This document shows positions 55,936 through 64,000 of a stretch of DNA of 64,000 nt, in pieces (position 1 is the first letter of the stretch; the number at the start of each line of letters is the position of its first letter). The stretch is from Diphasiastrum complanatum (lineage: Eukaryota > Streptophyta > Lycopodiopsida > Lycopodiales > Lycopodiaceae): contig CM055106.1 in assembly GCA_029204225.1 (NCBI GenBank), positions 20,498,959-20,562,958 of the forward strand, read 5' to 3'. Made by a program: the position numbers and the translations under genes. The notes beneath the pieces are model-generated. The model was not told the origin of the DNA, searched no databases, and saw only the letters and a list, made by a program, of their open reading frames with translations.

Positions 55936-58797
55936 ATGTCTAAATATCATCTCCATATTGATCTTCCCACTGAATATGCTCCACTGTCGAGAAAAAATCT
56001 GAAAAGATCCACTTTACCAGTTCACCAAAGGACGGAAGACAGGAAACATTGTGATCTATGGGTTGATGGAAGTTTGTATCCAATCGATCCAAGCTCAATG
56101 CAACATCCAAATTTTAGATCAGTCACACAACTCATACTGTTTTTGTGTGAAAGACACAATGGTCTATTGGGTTATTGTGAAATATTGAAAAGTTATGGCA
56201 TTAGTAATTCAATGAAAAAAATCCATTGTTTGGAAAATATGTTGAATAATCTGCTTACTGACTACAGAAAAAAAAACAACTCTTTTGTTGCAAACAAAAG
56301 AAGAGAATGAACTTGAAGATAGAAAATTCTCGTTTGCAAGATATGATGTTAAACCTTAACCAAGAAACTGACAATATGAAACTAATTGTACAAACATTGC
56401 GTACCCATATTGTCAAATAAATGTAGAAGTAAACACATTACGGAAGAAAATACTGAATAATAAGCGAAAAAGAGTTATTTTAAAAAGTATTGACGAGCTT
56501 TCATCAAGTGGGGGTCAACGGAAGAAAAGAATATATGCTTTCAAGTAAGATTATGTTTTAAACTATTCATGTGTTTTGTTTCATCTAGCACATCAATGAT
56601 TGTGAATTGTTTTTTTTCTAAATCTTATTTTTATTTTGCAGATCAGCTTAAATCACCAATGAAAATCTGAAAGACAAGGACATGATTGGAAAGTCTTTGA
56701 GTGCAGTACTTACAGCCAAGTCAACGATGAGTCTACCAGGAAACCAACGATATTCTTGAATCAAGTCCAAGATTGCAGAGGCCCTTATGGGCGAAGTCGG
56801 CAAGATCATTGACCGAAAATTGATACAAGGAGCATGTGATTAATCTGGTATTAGCAGGGATGCATATGACACAATGCTTAAAATTATCAAAGAGGCATTT
56901 GGACAAGTACATATAAAACAATTTCCTATTCCTCGGCCCTTTCAAATCAAATTAGAGAGGGATGCGTTAAACAGGGTTTGCAAAACATCATTGGTATTCC
57001 TTACCATATCAATTAAATTTATAACTCAAAACATGGCACTTTGTCATATGATTCCACCAACAATATGTTTGTGGATCTAAATAATTTACTGAGATTTATT
57101 GTAAAGTTTTATGGAATCACAAATGAAAGTGTTGAAAAATTGATATTAGTTCTTAAGTTAGATAAATCAGAAGTAATAAAGGGACAAAAGCTAGAAAGGG
57201 TTAGTGTTACACTTATGAATGGAGCATTAAGCAATACGATAAACTCGGAGAGTCTTGATTTCAGTGTGCAGTCCGAAAATGATATTTGGTGGTTGGCAGC
57301 TTTCCAGGTTTAAATCTATTCTATTGAGTACTAGCAACTAATTCATTTTGAGAATTTATGGTTTTGTGTTTTAAGCTAATATTGTTTTGTTATTATAGGT
57401 CTAAGTTCAATTCTCTTAAAATAGTTCATGATTTTGTGTTTCAAACAGGTTTTTAAAGAAGATCATGACATTCTATTTTGGATTTTTAGTGAAACAGAAT
57501 ATCCAGAGATAATTAAGAATCATATGAGCAACACACCACTCAATGTTCCTGGAATAGGTGATTTTAAGGTGGAATGGCATTTGGCTGGAGACCTAAAGTC
57601 GTTGAAGTGCATGTTCAACGTTTCACATGGAGCAAATTCAAAACATCCATGCCTCTATTGCATGAAAACTACACATGACATGTTGAAGAGCACGAGAGTT
57701 TCAAGGGATATAGAAGATCCGACTTGGAAACCAGTATTATCGATTCCGCTTAAAAATGTTCACATTTGTACACTACATGGAGAGGTTAGAATTATCGAAA
57801 AATTGATATACCTTCATTTTGCTTAGAATACTAAGCCATAGTCATTAGCCAAAAAAGCAATAGCTCGATTGGAAGAAGTTTTATCAAAAGCGGGACTTCA
57901 TAAAGGACACGTTAAAATACAAAAGGATGAGAAGCTTTCAGGGAAAACAAGAAACATCCCATGCAAACCAAGTATAGGAGGATCCAAAGCTCGTCGTTTC
58001 TTATCAAATCATTCCGGAAAACAAACTAAAATCCAATACTCAATTTGGATAGATGTACACAATGCCACAAAGAATTTTGAAGAAAAGGAACAACGAGGAT
58101 TAAAAAAGTTAAAGTCTGGACAAAGCTTGAAACATGGTCAAATTGCTTAGAAAAGATAAACTGTCTGATACTGATGTCCTACTAATTGAGAAATCAACAA
58201 TTGAGTTTGTGGATGCAGTTAAAGACGCCTGGGGTGAAGATCATATTACGCATTATATGGTAAATCTCTTTTCAATGTAACTAGCTCTTCGAATTATAAT
58301 CTCATTGCACATATGCTAAATTTAAAATGATTAATATGACAATATTTGTATCTCTGATATTGCAGCACATTTTACGACATCATGCATCATTTTTTGCAAA
58401 AGCTTACGACAGTCTAAGTATTTGGTCATCACAAGGAATGGAGAAATCGCATTGGCAAGCCAGAGCAGCAATTCATCGAAATACACAACATGGTGGAACA
58501 TCTCAATAAAATAGTTACATCATCCATCTATTTCAATGGTTCTACATGCGTATCAAATCCGATATAAAACTAGATCAACAAATTATCAGAAATTCAGAAA
58601 GGCGTGCAAGTTTATGGACGAAAATAATATTGATGCAACACTCAACCCATAGTAGTTTTCATGATATCAGACGAAAAAAGTATATGTATTATATCGCATC
58701 ATTTCAAGTACAATGCAAGGCAAAATCATTGTTTCTCTTTGTCTTTAATGATCAGCTTTGCTGTGTGGTCATGAAATTTTTGTTTTCTATCATATAA
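55936..58797 (+). pseudogene. T-family transposase-like gene with CxxC insert and GMEK motif, decayed
   Basis: Exon 1 (55936-56544) has KYHLHIDLPTEYAPL, GSLYPIDPSSMQHPN and ERHNGLLGYCEILKSYG, then a coiled coil and, after frameshifts, SGGQRKKRIYAF. Exon 2 (56642-57307) has GKSLSAVLTAKSTMS, SRDAYDTMLKIIKEAFGQV, FPIPRPFQIKLERDALN, then LKLDKSEVIKGQKLERVSVT. Exon 3 (57449-58259) has VEWHLAGDLKSL, HPCLYCMK, LKNVHICTLHGEVRIIEKL and, near the end, DAWGEDHITHYM. Exon 4 (from 58366) has HILRHHASFFAKAYDSL and WSSQGMEKSHWQARAAIHR. The order of a D-bearing strand, CxxC insert, THYMHIL and GMEK recalls uncharacterised transposase-like proteins I remember from invertebrates and arbuscular fungi (memory, unverified); a DDE/RNase H-fold transposase is my best guess. 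Several stops and frameshifts make it inactive. It is convergent with the S gene at 58800-60312. Confidence 0.6.
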
Positions 58798-58799
58798 AT

Positions 58800-60312
58800 C
58801 TAGAAAATCAATGGATTTTCTTTTGCTCATGTCAATGTATCCGGAGAAAACAGCTAAGGAGGAAGACCTTTTTGAAACTTCCTCAGCTACATAGCCAAAT
58901 ACTTTTATGACAATGTCTCTCTTTGCAAAAATAATTTTATATGTATTTGAAGGGTATTTATGCCCATTCAAGAAATAGGATAACACTTTAATTGCCATTA
59001 TTATTGTCGCGGCATCTGAAGAAAATTTGCTAGGATGAATGCAAATCTCTTTATTTACAAAGCACCTCAAATAATTGGACAGAGATGAATCCCTTTGTCG
59101 TGATCCTTGGCCTTTCCTCAAATATTCTTGCCTTGTTGCAAAGGCATCCACCTTCACAGTAGCTTGTAAAATACGAGCAAAGGTCACATCTTGAAAAACA
59201 AAATAAATAAATTTGAATAAAAATCTCATTCAAATAAAACCAGATTTACCTACCAGATCACGCTCATCAGCTTGAATAAGTGCAGCAGTATGTAGACCAT
59301 GACCAGCAACAATGGTCGTCGAAGCAGTGGATGGATTAGTTTTCGAAGACTGTGACACATATTTGCTTCGGATTCTCAAAAATTCCTCCTCACAGGGCAA
59401 ATTTGCCTGGTATGCCCTACTTTCAAACATGATTGACTTCAGGGCTTCAGTCCCATCCAGCCATTCATCTCCGTCCTTGTAATCAATAGAAGCACGTAGA
59501 TCATCATCACCATCGAGATCTATGAAGTTCCCGAATTCTTGATGAGATTAGACAAAATTGATAATATTTCGTCCTCCCTCAGATCAAGAACATCTCCAAC
59601 ATCATTCAGAGAGAGGTATGCAACACTATTCATGTAATAAATCGAGGAGAGTCTTGGTTTTGTCATATGGATTCACGTTAGATAAAGAAGAAATGGACAA
59701 TGCACGAGACTCGGCTGGGTCGTACATTGCTGCCAATCTTGCTTCCTCGTCAGCACCCAAGGTGTCATCAACAATAGCTGACTCTGATATCACAGAATCA
59801 GTTGATGATGAGGCACTCTCAATGCTTAGCCTCGAAGTTCCTGCCTCCTCAAGAACAAGAGCAGAAAGATAAAACACAAAGCCCATGCCTTCCTGCAAAA
59901 AGCGACATGATCGATTGCATTGTTCACAATGGACCACATGTTTAAAATCACTCACTATTTTCGTGAATTGTCGGTTGTGGCTTTGCTTTGAAGATGGTTG
60001 GGCAAGTACCAGGTCATGGAAATGGATGAATCATAGATTATCCATTATCAACATAGACTGATTCAGACTATCATAATACTCTTTATACAACGCTGGAAAA
60101 TAGGATTTATGTTCTGAACCAAACCTCTTAATATCAAAAGACATATTGAAATACGTCTTATACTGACCTATGTAGTTACCAACACCGGATTCAACAAGGA
60201 AGGCGTGCAACGCAGAATCAAAAATATTAGAAGATGAGGCGGCCATCTCGAAAGTATGACCAGTAGGGCCGAGTATCACTACGACGCGGGGTGGCAGGGA
60301 GTTAGAAGACAA
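58800..60312 (-). pseudogene. S gene: acidic protein of unknown function, convergent to transposase
   Basis: From 60312 down: MAASSSNIFDSALHAFLVES, then HNRQFTKIVSDFKHVVHCEQCNRSC in separate blocks, an acidic serine-rich stretch (SASSSTDSVISESAIVDD), then FIDLDGDDDLRASIDYKDGDEW and LPCEEEFLRIRSKYV. An intron lies near 59250-59195, followed by TFARILQATVKV, IIMAIKVLSYFLNGHK and SGYIDMSKRKSIDFLDLYDR. Frame changes and stops occur near 60040 and 59625-59545. The same blocks, and the intron at the same place, occur at 62476-63960, so the gene is a regular partner of the T gene. I recognise no domain; the CxxC...C pattern might bind zinc. Confidence 0.55.
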
Positions 60313-61283
60313 TCAGGCACTCCTTATGTGATGGCGATATTGGTGAATGACCGGATATCAGAACGACGCGAGGGATCCAAGATCGTCATGAATCTGAAAT
60401 AGATTCTCACGTGGTAGTGATACTACAAAGAACTAGTAGTGTTGACAAACCAAGAGCTACAGGGAGTGAAAATCTAAAACTTAGCGAAAGGTTTTAACTG
60501 ATCAGACAACATTTATATAGCTAAAACCAATAAAATCCAAGCCGTACATGCGTCGATCCAACAACGGATCAGATCTATGACGCATAATATAACCGTCCAC
60601 ACGTGCGAGACCATATGTGCTACAATACACGTCAATCTGCCATTCGGCCACGTGCCCACACGTGCAAGCTAATACTTGCTAGAACACACGTCACCAAACC
60701 ATTCGACCACGTGGCCACACGTGCAAGTCCACACATGTGTTGCCCGTACATGTAGTTTCACACGTGTGGATACAGACGTGTAGTTTCACATGTTAGGTAT
60801 TGATTGGGCCACGTGCCCACACGTGCGAGCTTATACGTGCAAAAATACATGTCGCTGATCCATTCGGCCACGTGTCCACATGTGGGATCCCACACGTGTT
60901 CATCTAGACGTGCAGTTTTACACGTGCATATACAGACATGTGGTTCCACACGTCAGTTAGTGATTGGGCCACGTGTCGCAAGTATTCACACGTGCCAACT
61001 TTTTTTCCTTAAATAAGTCCATTCCCGGGGATTGTATAGGTTTTCACGTAATTTGCTTTCACATTTGATTGCTTCCATATGACTTGCATTCGTGATATCG
61101 CCATCACGCGAACGACCTCATCCCCAAGCATGTTCCTTACACCCTCTCGCGTCGTAGCGATATTAGCCTAACTCTCCCAGTATCGCCATCACGCAAGCCC
61201 CTTCCTCTCCCCGCCTGACTCTGCTACTCTCTCGCGTGGCAGTGATATCACCCTCAGAGTTCCCAGTGTCACCATCACGTGAG
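60271..61283. promoter_or_regulatory. Scattered inverted copies of a TCGCGTNGTAGCGATA motif
   Basis: About nine copies in alternating orientation: forward near 60328-60340 (GTGATGGCGATAT), 60408-60424 (CACGTGGTAGTGATACT), 61144-61164 (CTCTCGCGTCGTAGCGATATT) and 61228-61250 (CTCTCGCGTGGCAGTGATATC); reverse near 60273-60291 (GTATCACTACGACGCGGGG), 60354-60373 (GATATCAGAACGACGCGAGG), 61092-61114 (GTGATATCGCCATCACGCGA), 61180-61197 (GTATCGCCATCACGCAAG) and 61266-61283 (GTGTCACCATCACGTGAG). They lie on both sides of the CACGTG array, between the divergent S gene and the histone-like frame. Confidence 0.75.
60595..60995. repeat. CACGTG-rich higher-order repeat, 161-bp period
   Basis: ATT(C/G)GRCCACGTG starts at 60642, 60701, 60803, 60862 and 60963, that is spacings 59, 102, 59, 101: a 161-bp unit made of two subunits, present about 2.1 times. 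Around 19 ACGT cores (CACACGTG, CCACGTG, AGACGTG) lie in 400 bp. CACGTG is the plant G-box/ABRE core, but the array could equally be element structural DNA. Confidence 0.85.
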
Positions 61284-61342
61284 ATTATCTAGCTTTCTCT
61301 TCTTTGTATCTCTGTCCTCTCATGATATAGATATCCAACCTC

Positions 61343-61825
61343 AATGGCACGGACAAAGCAAACCACTAGGCTTACCAGTTTTGTTCAACCATCCCGTCCC
61401 CAGACTTCTGAACCCGTACGTTTGCAAAGACGCGAAAGACCTTGCCGTCCATGGTTGAGGGACATCAGGGCATTGTAGAGGAGCACCAAACTTCTAATCC
61501 CGAAAGCAGCCTTCTACCGGGCTATGAGGGAGGTTACACAAGATATGACCACTCATCTGCCCTATGCAGTGAGTTGGAATATCACTGCATTGGAGGCACT
61601 CCATACTGCATACGAGGACTTCCAGACAAAAATGTTTGAGGATTCGATGTTGTGCTCCATTCATGGCAAGAGGGTGACACTGATGCCCAAGGACATGCTT
61701 CTTGTCATGCGGCTTCGTAACACCTATGACAACATTTTTAAGTCTGGCTTCACACAAAGGCAACTTCCTCTTGAAAGGGGGCCTGTCCCACCCCGAAAAA
61801 AGAGAAAGCAAAATGAAAAAGATTA
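61343..61825 (+). pseudogene. Histone H3-like (CENH3-like) reading frame with one internal stop and C-terminal extension
   Basis: ATG at 61343 gives MARTKQTTR, the exact start of histone H3 up to Q5-T6, then a divergent proline-rich tail. The fold region has LRDIRAL, then TAG where H3 has glutamine (YQKST), then STKLLIPKAAFYRAMREVTQ, SWNITALEALHTAYEDF and MFEDSMLCSIHGKRVTLMPKD, ending MRLRNTY. A lengthened loop 1 with tryptophan and the DSMLC.IH..RVTLM block are closer to plant centromeric H3 than to canonical H3. A 32-residue extension follows, ending in a basic PPRKKRKQ segment, then TAA at 61823. Apart from the TAG the frame is open. No intron is needed, whereas plant CENH3 genes normally have several, so it may be a captured processed copy. 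It lies between the CACGTG array and a T-gene fragment. Confidence 0.75.
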
Positions 61826-62395
61826 AAGCTTCAGTTACTGATAACATTATGAATAAAATTGGAAAAATATTGGACACTATATTGGTTCAGAGGGCATGTG
61901 ATTTTTCTAGCATCAATAGACAAGCATATGCGACAATGTTTAAGATGATTAAGGAGGCATTTGCACAGGTAAGTATTAAAAAGTTTCCAATACTTGAGAA
62001 AAGATAAATTTTCAAATATTGATGTAAAATGATACAGAAAACAACTAGTGAATTTGTGGATGCAGCTCAAAGTGCATGGGGTGTAGATCATATAACACAT
62101 TATATGGTAAGATTCTGATGTTACATTAGTATAGACAAACATGTGCAATTAATTTAGATGCTTTGGTATTGATTTAGATTTTGTTTTTATGACATGCAGC
62201 ACATATTACGGCATCATTCGACATTCTTTGCAAGAAATAGTGGAATGGAAAAATCTCATTGGCAAGCAAGAGTGGCATTTCATAAAAGTACACAACATGA
62301 TGGGACTAGCACAAAGAATAGCTATATATTGTAACTTTTCCAATGGTTTTAAAGTAGAATTCTTTTTGTCATTATACAAAATCGATGAATTATAA
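61811..62395 (+). pseudogene. Internally deleted T-family transposase fragment
   Basis: KMKKIKASVTDNIMNKIGKIL and VQRACDFSSINRQAYATMFK, then MIKEAFAQVSIKKFPIL, match the exon-2 segment of the gene at 55936 (SRDAYDTMLKIIKEAFGQV). About 40 bp later TSEFVDAAQSAWGVDHITHYM (about 62043-62106) matches the end of exon 3. After an intron (acceptor at 62199), HILRHHSTFF and SGMEKSHWQARVAFHKSTQH match exon 4. The CxxC core of exon 3 is missing, so it is a deletion derivative. It overlaps the end of the histone-like frame in another frame. Confidence 0.65.
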
Positions 62396-62475
62396 AAAAT
62401 TTCAAAAAACATGCATATTTATACAAGCCAATAGGCAATAGACACAGAGAGATTTTGTATATTAAATGGAAATTT

Positions 62476-63960
62476 TTACAAAGTACAATTCTCCAATATC
62501 AGCTCTTCTTCCGACATTTTCTCTAATGAAAGTTGCAACTTAGAATCATGCAGCAATTTTCTTCTTTCGTACGGATCCAGGAGCTCATAGTTTTCATGCT
62601 TACTCAGATCAACATAGGCAACATACAATGCAAAATGAGATGATCTGAGCATGGAATTCACTAGTCCATATCCTAAAATTTTAAGTGCAATAGTTTTCAA
62701 TAATTATGTACCCTATTAAAATTATGTCCTCCAAGAAAATGAGAAAGTGCCTTGATTGCCATAATCATTGTATCACCATGTTGATGAAACTTTGAATGGG
62801 CAACACTTATCTCATCATTCTTGAAGAACTTCAGATAATGTCCCAGTGCATGATCTCTTGAAAATTCTCCAGCAGAAGATCTTTGCCCTCCTCGACAAAT
62901 TGCAAAATCATCAAGGAAAATTGTTTCCTGAAATGAAGAAATGCAAAGTAAGCTCCAGTATAAAATCTGACATAACGGATCTACTAGTACATAATAAAAT
63001 ACAAAACTTACGCATTCGGCTTTGTCTTCCTTGATTATTGTCTCTCCATCAATATTATGTCCACCTTTCGATGTCAATAAGGTTGGTGAATAGATAGTTG
63101 GTTTTGGAAAACCAAGCTGACTTTGAAATCTGAAAAACTCCTCTTCAAACGGAAGATCATCTTCTTTTTGGTGCATTTCCTCCACAACCATTTTCAAACA
63201 ATCTTTTCCTGAATAAAACTCATTCTTATTTACATCATCAACACCAGGGAGAAGATTATCAACATCAAAATCAATTATATCTGAAAATTCATAAAGCTCT
63301 TTGCTCAAAATGCAAAGAGTCTTAGGCTTTGTGAAATCAAAAAGATCCGATATAGTGTCAAAAAAGAATTATGATCTATATTATATATAGGCAATGTGAT
63401 TAGAGATTTATCAGAAGGAGAAAGGGTAGTGGTAGTTCTAAGGCCTATAATCGATGCCCTATTTCGACCAGAATCAAAATCTGTACAATCATCTAAACTA
63501 ATGCTTGTATCAATAAAAAAAAGGTTCTATATCTACAGGCTTAGACTTGTCAGAATTTGTATCGCTAGAAGAAACAGCTTCAGAAGCAGAAGGGGCAACT
63601 TCCAAATCGTCAGAAATATTTAACAAAAAAAAAAAAAACAAATGCAAACTGAAACTCTACAAATCTACATTTCTTATTGTGTATTTGACAATTATCTACA
63701 GACTTGAAATCATTATGCAACTTGGTGAACATTCTGTCAAGCTTAGCTTTATAAGTATGCTTGTCGAGTGCCACCAAGTCTTAATAATGAATCATGTCCT
63801 TATTCTGAGATCTAAACAAGGGGGTATTGAGCAGAGACTTAAATTTGAGATAAATCTCAGAAAATGCTTCCACACTAGAACCCTCTGTACTAGAAGGAAG
63901 AACAAAAAAAAAAAGGAGAAAAAAGTGATTTGAAATTCAAGGAAAGGTATATTTGTTGGA
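62476..63960 (-). pseudogene. S gene, second copy, convergent to T fragment
   Basis: From the right: MFTKLHNDFKSVDNCQIHNKKC (about 63720) matches FTKIVSDFKHVVHCEQCNRSC of the first copy. Acidic DDLEVAPSASEAVSSSDTNS follows, then ELYEFSDIIDFDVDNLLPG and LPFEEEFFRFQSQL. An intron (donor after KEDKAEC at about 63013, acceptor before 62930) sits where the first copy has one. Then MIMAIKALSHFLGGHN, a stop near 62700, and KILGYGLVNSML...AYVDLSKHENYELLDPYERR. Poly-A runs and frame changes interrupt the N-terminal part. The gene may extend past the right window edge. Function unknown. Confidence 0.55.
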
Positions 63961-64000
63961 TATAGTGAGATGAGTACAACCTACAAGGTTTACATTTGTT

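Noticed and set aside
57100-58797. hAT or Helitron assignment for the T gene
   Set aside because: No hAT C-terminal dimerisation motif, BED finger, HUH motif or helicase blocks could be found in any frame.
61343-61825. Ordinary host histone H3 pseudogene
   Set aside because: The tail after residue 8 and the fold differ strongly from canonical H3, and a basic C-terminal extension is present; the CENH3-like reading is better, though captured host origin remains possible.

Overview
The window looks like a repeat-rich piece of the nuclear genome of a vascular plant with large introns (a gymnosperm or fern is my guess; the sequence does not settle it). It is AT-rich. Two apparently intact host genes sit among many decayed Copia-type LTR retrotransposons, an LTR element without recognisable coding capacity, one LINE fragment, and several copies of an unusual intron-containing DNA element family that I cannot match to a named superfamily. 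Host genes: (1) a six-exon quinone oxidoreductase-like gene (+, 19803-28101; 355 aa; ends in the peroxisomal signal S-K-L); (2) a four-exon GH3-type acyl-acid-amido synthetase gene (-, 48290-45920; 609 aa). Both gene models keep frame across every splice junction I placed. Layout: 1-1974 holds a Copia fragment and a LINE reverse-transcriptase fragment. 1975-4990 is a minus-strand Copia with PBS and LTR. 4990-7160 has no gene. 7165-8110 is a very old Copia remnant. 9288-14650 is a minus-strand Copia interrupted by an LTR element with a non-coding interior. 14928-17663 is a decayed piece of the unusual family followed by a ~41-bp palindrome array. 18100-18645 is an LTR edge with PBS. 19803-28101 is the oxidoreductase gene, with a solo LTR in intron 2. 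30153-33332 and 39147-44613 are Copia pieces plus two copies of a ~1.55-kb repeat. The unusual family occupies 34.1-38.7 kb and 49.7 kb to the window end, and also 14.9-15.7 kb. Its components are: (M) a long multi-exon protein with a ParB-like domain followed by a beta-class amino-DNA-methyltransferase, which has the DIPY motif first and the CSGTGTT SAM motif after it (three copies, all broken); (T) a gene whose first exons are shared by two copies, one leading into a transposase-like body with a CxxC insert and a GMEK motif, the other into an exon with a Ulp1-like Q..D..CG motif; (S) an acidic protein of unknown function, convergent to T in two copies; (H) a histone H3-like frame closest to centromeric H3, carrying one internal stop and joined directly to a T-like segment. 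Intron positions are conserved between copies, so the copies arose at the DNA level. The intervals between them hold dense palindromic or inverted motif arrays: 16.47-17.34 kb, 35.53-35.71 kb and 60.27-61.29 kb, plus a CACGTG-rich higher-order repeat at 60.59-61.00 kb. I read this as a large, decayed, composite DNA transposon family carrying bacterial-type DNA-modification and ParB-like modules. This is inference from motifs read by eye; no database search was possible.
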